Notes: generated by a model from the letters alone, not told the origin. A stretch of DNA of 8,243 nt from Brachyspira sp949287565 (GCF_036997615.1 NZ_JAWLQA010000075.1), one strand, 5' to 3'. Positions 1 through 6,307 are shown, counted from the stretch's first letter. Numbers and translations are program-made.

Positions 1-45
1 ACTTATTATAAAACTTAGGGAATATAAAAAAGTTATATATATTTT

Positions 46-1041
46 TTAAACTATTTTTCTATTATAATGCATATTTAAATTTTGTTTTTGATATATATTT
101 TGTATTTCTATTATACTTTGAGCAAAATTTATATTATCATTCAAGCAAGGACATAATATGAAATCTTTAATATTGTATTTATTTATGGATTCTTCTCTGT
201 ATTCAATATCTATTTCATAAATAGTTTCTGAATTATCTATTGTGAATGCCAAAGGATATATTATTAATTTTTCGCCATTGTATTTTTTTATTGTATCTAT
301 AGTTGATGGTTCAAGCCATTCAATTTTTCCTATTTTTGACTGATAAGAAAGAACAATATCTTTGAAATTTAAGCCTGCATTGTAAAGTTTTTCTTTTAGT
401 ATCTGAACATTATAATTGCATTCATGCTCATAAGGATCGCCTTTGTCAGCATACATTTTTGGTATAGAATGGGCAGAAAAAATTAATATGTATTCTTCTG
501 CATTTTTATCAGCAATAGTATTTTTTATTAATTGTACTATAGAATCATTATAATATTCATTGTCATAGTATCTGTCTATTATATTGATTTTAGGATTATA
601 TTTTAATTTTTTCATAGCTTTATGAACATTTTCTAAAGATGATTTTACTGTAACTTCTGAATATTGAGGGTACATACTAAATAATGTAATATTATCTATA
701 TTATTTTCTTTTAACTCTTTTAATACATCATAAGAGTAGGGCGGAGTATAATTCATTATGTATTTATAATCTCTTGAGCTGTCCAATTCATTTAATTTAT
801 TTATGAGTTTTTCAGTATATTCATTTATTGGTGATTTTCCTCCTATAGCTTCATAATGGCTTATTACATCAGATCTTATTTTGTTTACTATTTTTTTGGC
901 TATCATACCTCTTATGAAACTATTTTTTATATTAAGTATATAATAGTCATTAAACATATTTACTAAAAAAGTATTTATTTCATCAAAATTTCTAGGTCCT
1001 CCCATATTTAAAAGTATAGTTGTATCTTTTTTTCTGCTCAT
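46..1041 (-). CDS. hemH: Ferrochelatase (protoporphyrin/coproporphyrin ferrochelatase)
   Basis: Inserts ferrous iron into a porphyrin, the last or next-to-last step of haem synthesis, in the cytoplasm or at the membrane face. The 331-residue length is normal for bacterial HemH. Family signatures run in order: LLNMGGP (residues 10-16), GGKSPI (67-72), YPQYS (124-128), FSAHSIP (188-194, with the catalytic-type His191), KGDPYEHEC (200-208), YQSKIGKIEWLEP (233-245), and FTIDNSETIYEIDIEYR (266-282), whose Glu272 is the conserved metal-site acid. CPCLND (297-302) matches the usual PCLND near the C-terminus. There is no long C-terminal extension of iron-sulfur-cluster type. The ATG has an AAGGA SD (1051-1055) nine bases upstream. 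It is divergent from the catalase gene; no other haem-synthesis gene is visible. Recognition is from motifs. Whether it uses protoporphyrin or coproporphyrin cannot be told here. Confidence 0.93.
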   Translation of the reverse strand: MSRKKDTTILLNMGGPRNFDEINTFLVNMFNDYYILNIKNSFIRGMIAKKIVNKIRSDVISHYEAIGGKSPINEYTEKLINKLNELDSSRDYKYIMNYTPPYSYDVLKELKENNIDNITLFSMYPQYSEVTVKSSLENVHKAMKKLKYNPKINIIDRYYDNEYYNDSIVQLIKNTIADKNAEEYILIFSAHSIPKMYADKGDPYEHECNYNVQILKEKLYNAGLNFKDIVLSYQSKIGKIEWLEPSTIDTIKKYNGEKLIIYPLAFTIDNSETIYEIDIEYREESINKYNIKDFILCPCLNDNINFAQSIIEIQNIYQKQNLNMHYNRKIV

Positions 1042-1075
1042 TATATATAATCCTTATTAGTAATATTTATTATTA

Positions 1076-1104
1076 AGTATATAATTTTTTTTATTATTAG
1101 TCAA
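1076..1104 (-). promoter_or_regulatory. Probable sigma-70 promoter of hemH
   Basis: On the minus strand, TTGACT (1104-1099) is followed after exactly 17 bases by TATACT (1081-1076). Both hexamers match the housekeeping consensus at five of six positions. Transcription would start near 1069, leaving a leader of about 28 bases that contains the AAGGA SD. Confidence 0.6.
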
Positions 1105-1161
1105 TACTTATTTTATTTTTTTGTTATTTAGTATTTTTTATTAATAATTTTTTAATATTTT

Positions 1162-1178
1162 ATAATAATTTTTATTAT
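1162..1178. promoter_or_regulatory. Candidate operator upstream of the catalase -35 box
   Basis: Perfect inverted repeat ATAATAA-TTT-TTATTAT ending five bases before the catalase -35 hexamer. Read as 1160-1174, it matches the PerR-box consensus (TTATAAT-N-ATTATAA) at 12 of 14 positions. PerR/Fur-type repressors commonly control catalase and haem genes, so the place is sensible. AT palindromes arise easily in this composition, so the call is tentative. Confidence 0.33.
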
Positions 1179-1183
1179 TACAC

Positions 1184-1211
1184 TTGAAATAAAATATTTA
1201 TTTAGTATAAT
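1184..1211 (+). promoter_or_regulatory. Probable sigma-70 promoter of the catalase gene
   Basis: TTGAAA (1184-1189) and a perfect TATAAT (1206-1211) are separated by 16 bases. Transcription would begin near 1218, inside the palindrome at 1213-1231, and give a leader of about 30 bases with an AAGGAG SD (1237-1242) seven bases before the ATG. Confidence 0.62.
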
Positions 1212-1212
1212 A

Positions 1213-1231
1213 TATTTATTGATAATAAATA
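1213..1231. promoter_or_regulatory. Candidate operator at the catalase transcription start
   Basis: Perfect 8-3-8 inverted repeat TATTTATT-GAT-AATAAATA beginning two bases after the -10 box, so a bound protein would block initiation. It contains GATAAT, the half-site word of Fur-type boxes. The regulator is unknown, and a chance AT palindrome cannot be excluded. Confidence 0.33.
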
Positions 1232-1249
1232 CTATTAAGGAGTTTTAAT

Positions 1250-2701
1250 ATGTCAGATAAAAAATTAACAACTGAATTCGGTGCTCCGGTTGAAAATAAT
1301 CAGCATTCTATGACAGCAGGTGCTAGAGGACCTATGCTTTTACAAGATGTATGGTTTATGGAAAAGATGGCACATTTTGATAGAGAAGTTATACCTGAAA
1401 GAAGAATGCATGCTAAAGGTTCAGGTGCCTATGGTACATTCACTGTAACTCATGATATTACACAATATACTAAAGCAAAAATATTCTCTGAAGTTGGAAA
1501 GAAAACTGATTTATTTGTAAGATTTTCTACAGTGGCAGGTGAGAGAGGTGCAGCAGATGCTGAAAGAGATATAAGAGGTTTTGCTATTAAATTCTATACT
1601 GAAGAAGGAAACTGGGATTTAGTTGGAAATAATACTCCTGTATTTTATTTCAGAGATCCTTTAAAATTTCCTGATTTGAACCATGCTGTAAAAAGAGATC
1701 CAAAAACTAATATGAGAAGTGCTCAAAATAAATGGGACTTCCTTACTTCTTTACCAGAAGCTATTCACCAAATAACTATAGATATGAGCGACAGAGGTAT
1801 ACCTTATAGTTACAGACATATGCATGGTTTCAGCAGTCATGCTTATAGTTTCATAAATAAAGAAGGCAAAAGATATTGGGTTAAATTCCATTTCAAAACT
1901 CAGCAAGGAATTAAAAATTTAACAGATCAGGAAGCTGAAGCAATCATAGCAAAAGACAGAGAAAGTTCTCAAAAAGACTTATTTGAAGCTATAGAAAGAG
2001 GCGATTTCCCTAGATGGAATATGAAAATTCAAATAATGACTGAAGAACAGGCTAATGCAAGCAAAAGAAATCCATTTGACTTAACAAAAACTTGGTCTCA
2101 AAAAGAATATCCTTTAATCGATGTAGGTGTATTAGAATTAAATAGAAACCCTGAAAACTATTTTGCAGAAGTAGAACAATCAGCATTCAGTCCTTCTACA
2201 ATAGTTCCAGGTATAGGATTCTCACCAGACAGAATGCTTCAGGGAAGATTATTCTCTTACACTGATACACAAAGATATAGATTAGGTGTTAACTATTCAA
2301 GCATACCTGTAAATGCTCCAAAATTTAAACCTAATACTTATCATAGAGATGGATATATGAGAGTAGAGTCTAATGGTTCTAAGGTAGAATATGAACCAAA
2401 CTCTCAAGGTGAATGGAAAGAACAGAAAGAATATGCTGAACCGCCTCTAAAAATTTACGGCGATGCTTACAGATATGATCATAGAGAAGATGATGATGAT
2501 TATTACACAGATGCAAGAGCTTTATTCAATCTTATGACAGATGCACAAAAACAAGTATTATTTGAAAATACTGCAAGAGATATGAATGGCGTTACTAAAG
2601 AGGTACAATTAAGACATATAAAAAATTGTATGAATGTTGATAAAGCTTATGGACTAGGGGTTGCTAAAGCATTGGGCTTTGAGGAGAAAGACATAAAATA
2701 A
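1250..2701 (+). CDS. katA: Monofunctional haem catalase (small-subunit type)
   Basis: Breaks hydrogen peroxide into water and oxygen, normally as a cytoplasmic haem tetramer. At 483 residues it is of small-subunit (clade 3) length. The active-site His54 lies in FDREVIPERRMHAKGSGAYG (43-62). RFSTVAGERGAADAERDIRG (91-110) is the classic catalase block. The distal Asn127 is in GNNTPVFYFRD (126-136). The proximal haem ligand Tyr337 is in RLFSYTDTQRYRLG (333-346). The start has a strong AAGGAG SD. Codon use looks richer in G and C than the neighbouring genes, which fits high expression but could also mean acquisition. Divergence from hemH and the operator-like palindromes suggest peroxide- or iron-responsive control. 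The family call is secure; the symbol katA is by convention. Confidence 0.96.
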   Translation: MSDKKLTTEFGAPVENNQHSMTAGARGPMLLQDVWFMEKMAHFDREVIPERRMHAKGSGAYGTFTVTHDITQYTKAKIFSEVGKKTDLFVRFSTVAGERGAADAERDIRGFAIKFYTEEGNWDLVGNNTPVFYFRDPLKFPDLNHAVKRDPKTNMRSAQNKWDFLTSLPEAIHQITIDMSDRGIPYSYRHMHGFSSHAYSFINKEGKRYWVKFHFKTQQGIKNLTDQEAEAIIAKDRESSQKDLFEAIERGDFPRWNMKIQIMTEEQANASKRNPFDLTKTWSQKEYPLIDVGVLELNRNPENYFAEVEQSAFSPSTIVPGIGFSPDRMLQGRLFSYTDTQRYRLGVNYSSIPVNAPKFKPNTYHRDGYMRVESNGSKVEYEPNSQGEWKEQKEYAEPPLKIYGDAYRYDHREDDDDYYTDARALFNLMTDAQKQVLFENTARDMNGVTKEVQLRHIKNCMNVDKAYGLGVAKALGFEEKDIK

Positions 2702-2756
2702 ATAAAAATTGAATATATACAAATAAATATTAAATAAATTATCAAATTTTAATCTC

Positions 2757-2799
2757 TGCGGCTAATATCTTTATTTATAAAGGTATTAGCTGTATTTTT
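2757..2799 (+). terminator. Rho-independent terminator of the catalase gene
   Basis: GCTAATATCTTTA (2761-2773) pairs with TAAAGGTATTAGC (2778-2790) across a four-base loop. All 13 pairs form, counting one U-G. The stem extends a few more pairs outward with wobbles and is followed by TTTTT (2795-2799). It isolates the catalase from dapF. Confidence 0.8.
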
Positions 2800-2807
2800 A
2801 TAAAATA

Positions 2808-2836
2808 TTTACTTAATTCATATTATATTATAAAAT
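2808..2836 (+). promoter_or_regulatory. Possible promoter of dapF
   Basis: TTTACT (2808-2813) lies 17 bases before TAAAAT (2831-2836). Each hexamer is an acceptable but imperfect match in an AT-rich stretch. A promoter is expected here, because a terminator precedes and dapF follows at 2878. Confidence 0.3.
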
Positions 2837-2877
2837 ATATAAATTATGTAATATAAAAAATATTTTAGAGGTTTATT

Positions 2878-3717
2878 ATGACTTTATCTTTTACTAAAAT
2901 GCATGGAATAGGAAATGATTATATTTATGTAGATTGCTTTAAAGAGAAATTTACTGTTGAAGATGCTGTTAAATATTCACCTATATTAAGTCATAGACAT
3001 TATTCTATAGGAGCTGACGGTATAATACTTATAATGCCGAGTGATAAAGCAGATGTGCAAATGAGAATGTTTAATTATGATGGAAGCGAATCTGAAATGT
3101 GCGGTAATGGTATAAGATGTGTGGCAAAATATGCTTATGATAAAGGTATTAGCAAAAATAATCCAATGAAAATAGAAACATTGAGGGGAGTTTTGGAGGC
3201 TGAACTTTTTATTAAAGATGGAGAAGTTGATACTGTTGAAATTAGTATGAGTTCTCCTATACTTGAAGGGCTTAAAATACCTACTACTATAAATAAAAAT
3301 CCTATTATTGATGAACCTATAACATTTAATGGAAAAACATATTATTTTACTTCTGTATCTATGGGGAATCCTCATTCTGTGATATTTGTAGAAAATTTAG
3401 ATAATATGTATATAGATGATATAGGAAGTTATATGGAAAACAATCCTATATTTCCTAATAGAACTAATGTTGAATTTGTAGAGGTAATAAATAGAGGAGA
3501 GGTGAAGCAAAGAACTTGGGAGAGAGGAAGTGCTGAAACTTTAGCTTGCGGTACAGGTGCTTCAGCCGTATGTGTTGCAGGATTTATAAGCGGAAGAACT
3601 GATAATATTATACTTAATCATCTTTTAGGCGGTGATTTAGTTTTAAGATATGAAAATAACAATGTTTTTATGAAAGGGGAAGCAAGATATTCTTTTGAAG
3701 GTAAAGTTTTATTATAG
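2878..3717 (+). CDS. dapF: Diaminopimelate epimerase
   Basis: Interconverts LL- and meso-diaminopimelate, giving the precursor of lysine and of the peptidoglycan cross-link residue, in the cytoplasm. It does so without cofactor, using two cysteines. Both are present: Cys75 in NYDGSESEMCGNGIRC (66-81) and Cys224 in ERGSAETLACGTGASA (215-230). The N-terminal FTKMHGIGNDYIYVD (5-19) and the SMGNPHSV block (161-168) are also typical. The 279-residue length matches the family (about 275). An AGAGG SD (2867-2871) six bases before the ATG supports this start. It stands alone, separated from the catalase by a terminator and from the transglycosylase by a 189-base gap. No lysine riboswitch fits in the short leader. 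Confidence 0.95.
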   Translation: MTLSFTKMHGIGNDYIYVDCFKEKFTVEDAVKYSPILSHRHYSIGADGIILIMPSDKADVQMRMFNYDGSESEMCGNGIRCVAKYAYDKGISKNNPMKIETLRGVLEAELFIKDGEVDTVEISMSSPILEGLKIPTTINKNPIIDEPITFNGKTYYFTSVSMGNPHSVIFVENLDNMYIDDIGSYMENNPIFPNRTNVEFVEVINRGEVKQRTWERGSAETLACGTGASAVCVAGFISGRTDNIILNHLLGGDLVLRYENNNVFMKGEARYSFEGKVLL

Positions 3718-3730
3718 AATTTTGATACAT

Positions 3731-3774
3731 AATAAATATTAATAACAATTATTTAATAATTATTGATATTTATT
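3731..3774 (+). terminator. Weak AT-only hairpin after dapF, possible terminator
   Basis: Arms 3731-3745 and 3760-3774 (AATAAATATTAATAA and its near reverse complement) pair at 15 positions with one U-G, about 14 bases after the dapF stop. The stem has almost no G or C and no immediate T-run, so termination would be inefficient. It may be only an AT palindrome. Confidence 0.3.
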
Positions 3775-3906
3775 TAATACAATGTAAAAAAAATATATTT
3801 TTTAACTGACTTTTTTCAAAAAAATGTTAATATTTAAAATGTGGTTTATATTTTTGATATTAGCTAATTTATAATTAATAGGATATTAAAATTTAACAGG
3901 AAGTTT

Positions 3907-4464
3907 ATGAAAAGAACAGTTATAATATTAGTTTTATTTCTTTGCAATCTCAATTTGGAGACGCATAATTTCAATATCAGTGATTACTCATTTCCTTCTA
4001 ATGATTGGGTAACATTGATTAAAGATGTATCTAATCATTATAGCCAGGATTTTTGGTTTATAAAAGATGTTTTCGATGTTTGCAGTAATTATGATGTCGA
4101 TCCTCTTTTAATGGTGGCTTTAATTAAGGTGGAAAGCAGTTTTATACCTACAGCACTTTCAAGAAAAAATGCTTACGGATACTGTCAAATAACACCTATT
4201 GCCAATAAAGATGTTGATCCTAAATTGAACAGGTATGATCCTAGAGATAATATTGTCCTTGGTGTAAGATTCATAAATAAAATTTTGGATAAATTCGATG
4301 GTGATATAGTAAAATCTCTTAGATATTATAATGCAGGTAATGCTTATGATGTATATGGCGAATCTTATGCTGAAAAGATAAAATATGAATATAATACTAT
4401 GGTTAGTCTTTATGTAAAAGAAGACAGTTCATATGGTGCTATATATAGAAAAGAGGCCTTTTAA
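3907..4464 (+). CDS. Small exported SLT-type lytic transglycosylase
   Basis: Likely cleaves peptidoglycan glycan strands with formation of anhydromuramic ends, in the periplasm. The single catalytic domain follows the SLT family (goose-lysozyme-like) motif order: the catalytic Glu76 in ALIKVESSF (71-79), AYGYCQITP (89-97, the usual G-x-Q-x-[MT] motif), DPRDNIVLGVRFI (111-123), and SLRYYNAG (137-144, matching the family's AxxYNAG). The N-terminus MKRTVIILVLFLC is a short hydrophobic export signal. Cys13 could be a relaxed lipobox, but FLC is not a standard one. At 185 residues the protein is little more than the domain. The SD is AGGA (3898-3901), five bases from the ATG. It converges on flgG with only 37 bases between stops. 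The family is clear; the specific physiological role is not. Confidence 0.87.
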   Translation: MKRTVIILVLFLCNLNLETHNFNISDYSFPSNDWVTLIKDVSNHYSQDFWFIKDVFDVCSNYDVDPLLMVALIKVESSFIPTALSRKNAYGYCQITPIANKDVDPKLNRYDPRDNIVLGVRFINKILDKFDGDIVKSLRYYNAGNAYDVYGESYAEKIKYEYNTMVSLYVKEDSSYGAIYRKEAF

Positions 4465-4472
4465 AGCCCCTT
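4447..4472 (-). terminator. Probable flgG terminator, embedded in the 3' end of the transglycosylase gene
   Basis: In the minus-strand transcript AAGGGGC pairs with GCCTCTT (plus-strand arms 4466-4472 and 4451-4457) across an eight-base loop, followed by TTC. One pair is G-U on the minus strand but an A-C mismatch on the plus strand, so the fold suits only minus-strand RNA. The T-tract is short. The stem overlaps the last codons and stop of the transglycosylase gene. Confidence 0.42.
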
Positions 4473-4501
4473 ATCTATCACTAGTTATGATTATTTTTTA
4501 A

Positions 4502-5296
4502 TTATCTTTTCAAGTTTACAACAGTAGCAAGTAGGTTATCACTAGTTTGTACTGCTTTTGAGTTCATCTCATAAGCTCTTTGTGCAACTATCATATCAAC
4601 CATTTCGTCAACAACTTTAACGTTTGACATTTCAACAAAACCTTGGTGAATTCTTGGAAAGCCATTAGCACCTGGTTCACCCTCAAAAGCTGGTCCGCTT
4701 GCTATAGTTTCTTTATATAAGTTATCACCTATAGATAAAAGTCCAGGCTGATTGATGAATCTATGAAGTGTAATTTGTCCTATTTCTACAGGATCATTTT
4801 CATCACCTATCTTCACAGAAACAACACCCTCTCTTGATATGCTTATCTGTTCTACCAAGAAATTTTCAGGGAATACTATTTCAGGAACCAATCTGTATCC
4901 ATTTGATGTAACTAATTGTCCATTAGCATCAATCTTGAAAGAACCGTCTCTAGTATAAGAAACACTTCCGTCAGGCATTAATACTTGGAAGAATCCTTCT
5001 CCCTCTAATGCTAAATCAAGTTTATTTCCTGTAGCCTGTAAAGAACCTTGATCAAACATTTTTTGAGTGGCAGCACTTTTTACACCAAGTCCTGTTTGAA
5101 GTCCTACAGGTGTTACAGTATCTTCTGTAGCAGGAGTTCCTTGTATTTTTAAGTTTTGATATATTAAATCTTCAAAATCAGCTCTAACTTTTTTATATCC
5201 TATAGTATTAACATTTGCAAGGTTATTGGCTATAGTATCAGTTTTGAACTGCATACCATTCATACCGCTTGCAGCTGTCCATAAAGAACGTACCAT
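4502..5296 (-). CDS. flgG: Flagellar basal-body distal rod protein FlgG
   Basis: Builds the distal rod of the flagellar motor, which crosses the peptidoglycan; in spirochaetes this drives periplasmic flagella. The N-terminal rod signature MVRSLWTAASGM followed by TIANNLANVNTIGYKK and the C-terminal helix MVDMIVAQRAYEMNSKAVQTSDN are diagnostic. GEGFFQV and YTRDGSF mark the central FlgE/F/G domain. From the ATG at 5296 the product is 264 residues, the normal FlgG length. An upstream in-frame GTG (5305-5303) would add three residues (MYY), but it overlaps the GGAG SD (5308-5305), which sits eight bases before the ATG, so 5296 is preferred. No flgF or other flagellar gene is adjacent, unlike the flgF-flgG pair of many bacteria. 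Expression may use a sigma-28-like promoter. Confidence 0.95.
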   Translation of the reverse strand: MVRSLWTAASGMNGMQFKTDTIANNLANVNTIGYKKVRADFEDLIYQNLKIQGTPATEDTVTPVGLQTGLGVKSAATQKMFDQGSLQATGNKLDLALEGEGFFQVLMPDGSVSYTRDGSFKIDANGQLVTSNGYRLVPEIVFPENFLVEQISISREGVVSVKIGDENDPVEIGQITLHRFINQPGLLSIGDNLYKETIASGPAFEGEPGANGFPRIHQGFVEMSNVKVVDEMVDMIVAQRAYEMNSKAVQTSDNLLATVVNLKR

Positions 5297-5304
5297 ATAA
5301 TACA

Positions 5305-5308
5305 CTCC
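5305..5308 (-). promoter_or_regulatory. SD that decides the flgG start
   Basis: GGAG on the minus strand lies eight bases upstream of the ATG at 5296 and overlaps the alternative GTG at 5305. The GTG itself has no SD at a usable distance. Confidence 0.7.
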
Positions 5309-5335
5309 ATTATCTTATAAATTTATTATATTATA

Positions 5336-5362
5336 TCTTCGGTAATTATAAAAATTGCTTTA
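5336..5362 (-). promoter_or_regulatory. Candidate sigma-28 (FliA-type) promoter of flgG
   Basis: On the minus strand TAAA (5362-5359), 15 bases, then ACCGAAGA (5343-5336). The flagellar consensus is TAAA-N15-GCCGATAA. The -35, the exact spacing and the CCGA core match; three outer -10 positions differ. The leader would be about 35 bases. A TATAAT lies just downstream but has no reasonable -35, so sigma-70 control remains an alternative. Confidence 0.4.
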
Positions 5363-5409
5363 TAGAATTTATATAAAAAATATTATGTTAAGTAAAAAAA
5401 TAAAAAATG

Positions 5410-5437
5410 GGAACTTTTTTAAGTTTTATTCGTCTAA
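5410..5437 (+). promoter_or_regulatory. Candidate ECF (sigma-E-type) promoter of the Spy-like gene
   Basis: GGAACTT (5410-5416) followed by GTCTAA (5432-5437). Measured as GAACTT to TCTAA, the gap is 16 bases. This closely matches the enterobacterial sigma-E consensus GGAACTT / TCTGA at its usual spacing. The G/C-containing words stand out in a poly-A/T background. Transcription would start near 5444, with a strong AAGGAGG SD at 5471-5477. Confidence 0.5.
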
Positions 5438-5485
5438 CAAAGTACATGGTATATAAAACATAATGTATTTAAGGAGGTTTTAATT

Positions 5486-5884
5486 ATGTTCAAAATATTA
5501 TTATTCAACAAAAAATTTATATTTACAGTTTCAGCAATGATTTTATTGTCTATGTCTGTATTTGCAAGAGGGTATGATTCAGATGATTTTAATTTTAATA
5601 GGAAGAATGGATTTTATGGAAGAAAACTTCCTAATATACAGCTTACATCTGAACAAATGTCACAAATACAATCTATAGAAAATAAATATTATACTCAAAT
5701 AGAAAATTTGAGAAAGGATATTTATAATCAAATACAAATTATAAGGTTAGAAATGTCAAAGGAAACCCCTGATATTAGTATTATTGATAAGGCAATAGAT
5801 AATAAAACTAAATCAGCATCTGAATTGCAAAAGATAAGAATTCAATGTTTTTTAGAAATGGATAAAGTGTATAAAACAAATTAA
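5486..5884 (+). CDS. Exported Spy/CpxP/ZraP-like small helical protein
   Basis: Probably a periplasmic stress or metal-related protein of the LTxxQ group, whose members include the chaperone Spy, the regulator CpxP and the zinc-associated ZraP. Residues 1-27 form a signal peptide: basic start, hydrophobic 11-25, and a possible cleavage after SVFA. After a polar linker, LTSEQ (53-57) is the LTxxQ motif. It is followed by a long helix (about 58-92), a turn with TPDIS, and a second helix (about 98-128), the usual antiparallel layout. The common second LTxxQ near the C-terminus is missing, so the 132-residue protein is slightly short. Cys121 is the only cysteine. The AAGGAGG SD is excellent, and the upstream ECF-like promoter agrees with an envelope-stress role. 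The family is inferred from pattern and is moderately sure; the exact function is unknown. Confidence 0.68.
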   Translation: MFKILLFNKKFIFTVSAMILLSMSVFARGYDSDDFNFNRKNGFYGRKLPNIQLTSEQMSQIQSIENKYYTQIENLRKDIYNQIQIIRLEMSKETPDISIIDKAIDNKTKSASELQKIRIQCFLEMDKVYKTN

Positions 5885-5904
5885 TTAATATTCATAATAA
5901 CATA

Positions 5905-5931
5905 GTATTTAGCATATACTCATAATTTTTA
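5905..5931 (-). repeat. Half-copy of the 59-nt palindromic repeat
   Basis: GTATTTAGCATATACTCATA followed by ATTTTTA corresponds to the right half of the palindromes at 6065-6123 and 6323-6381 with several substitutions. It starts about 20 bases after the stop of the Spy-like gene and marks the worn outer edge of the array. Confidence 0.5.
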
Positions 5932-5953
5932 TAATAGTTGCTCATAAATCAAT

Positions 5954-5986
5954 AAAAAGCCTGATTAACTAAGTTAATCAGGCTTT
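5954..5986. terminator. Bidirectional terminator, outermost repeat copy
   Basis: AAAGCCTGATTAACT (5956-5970) and AGTTAATCAGGCTTT (5972-5986) are exact reverse complements. On the minus strand the stem runs into TTTTTATT; on the plus strand it runs into TTTGAT. It would end plus-strand transcripts of the Spy-like gene and any minus-strand read-through from moxR. It is homologous to the hairpins at 6221-6251 and 6396-6428 but has a perfect stem. Confidence 0.75.
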
Positions 5987-6019
5987 GATAATTAATCATT
6001 TTTTTATAAATCAATATTA

Positions 6020-6049
6020 TTAAGGCACATTGATATTCTCTAAAAGATT
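6020..6049 (-). pseudogene. Remnant of a moxR 3' end (outer copy)
   Basis: The minus strand reads NLLENINVP-stop, against NLLANINVP-stop in the intact MoxR. Most DNA differences are silent (for example GTG for GTA and CTT for TTG). An in-frame TAA directly upstream shows that it is not translated as part of a gene. Confidence 0.6.
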
Positions 6050-6064
6050 TTATATTATTGCTAA

Positions 6065-6123
6065 TAAAAATTGTTCGCTAAAAAAGTATGCCAAGTAAAC
6101 TTAGCATACGCTCACAATTTTTA
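6065..6123 (-). repeat. 59-nt nested palindrome with terminator core (outer copy)
   Basis: Outer arms TAAAAATTGT / ACAATTTTTA (6065-6074 and 6114-6123) enclose a ten-pair hairpin GTATGCCAAG / CTTAGCATAC (6086-6095 and 6100-6109). On the minus strand this hairpin is followed by TTTTTT (complement of 6080-6085), an intrinsic terminator. One pair is G-U on the minus strand but C-A on the plus strand, so minus-strand RNA is the folding form. It has the same total length as the copy at 6323-6381. Confidence 0.7.
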
Positions 6124-6148
6124 CTACTACAATTATAATATTATTACT

Positions 6149-6215
6149 AGTGATAAACTAGCATAAAAATAGCTTACAACTTCCTTCGTCAGTTAACAGC
6201 TGCTCGTTTATCACT
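6149..6215. repeat. 67-nt hairpin element with 14-bp terminal inverted repeats
   Basis: Terminal repeats 6149-6162 (AGTGATAAACTAGC) and 6202-6215 are complementary at 13 of 14 positions. Inside, AGCT and AACT (6171-6174, 6178-6181) pair with AGTT and AGCT (6191-6194, 6198-6201) around a nine-base loop. An eight-base A-rich bulge lies on one side only. It is visibly richer in G and C than its surroundings and is absent from the sister repeat, so it looks inserted. It could be a tiny MITE-like element or a structured RNA segment; it codes for nothing. Confidence 0.55.
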
Positions 6216-6220
6216 TTATA

Positions 6221-6251
6221 AAAAAGCCAGATTATTTAATAATCAGGCTTT
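6221..6251. terminator. Terminator hairpin, middle repeat copy
   Basis: AAAGCCAGATTATT (6223-6236) pairs with AATAATCAGGCTTT (6238-6251) with one A-A mismatch. A run of A on its left gives a U-tract to minus-strand RNA. It is homologous to the moxR terminator at 6396-6428. Confidence 0.65.
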
Positions 6252-6277
6252 AATAATCAATCATTTTTCATTAACTA

Positions 6278-6307
6278 TTAAGGTACATTGATATTAGCAA
6301 GCAGATT
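6278..6307 (-). pseudogene. Remnant of a moxR 3' end (middle copy)
   Basis: The minus strand reads NLLANINVP-stop, identical in protein to the end of the intact MoxR, while the codons differ silently (AAT/AAC, CTG/TTG, CTT/CTC, GCT/GCA). Upstream the frame runs on as an unrelated stretch (about 17 codons) to a TAA, with no gene body. Confidence 0.65.

Noticed and set aside
1..45. Terminator downstream of hemH
   Set aside because: Only low-complexity A and T runs are visible; no stable stem with a T-tract on the minus strand could be supported.
2800..2877. Lysine riboswitch before dapF
   Set aside because: The gap is too short and nearly all A/T, with no structured G/C-rich leader.
2986..3375. 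129-codon minus-strand open frame inside dapF
   Set aside because: It lies wholly opposite a secure gene, has no SD or family motif, and its residues simply mirror the AT-rich dapF codons.
3786..3803. A/T palindrome between dapF and the transglycosylase gene
   Set aside because: A self-complementary A-run/T-run of this kind is expected by chance in this composition and sits at no recognised promoter.
3907..3945. Lipoprotein signal at Cys13 of the transglycosylase
   Set aside because: FLC lacks the small residue expected before the cysteine, and the hydrophobic stretch is short; it is kept only as a possibility.
5297..5305. GTG start of flgG adding MYY
   Set aside because: It overlaps the GGAG SD and departs from the conserved N-terminus, which begins at MVRSLWTAASGM.
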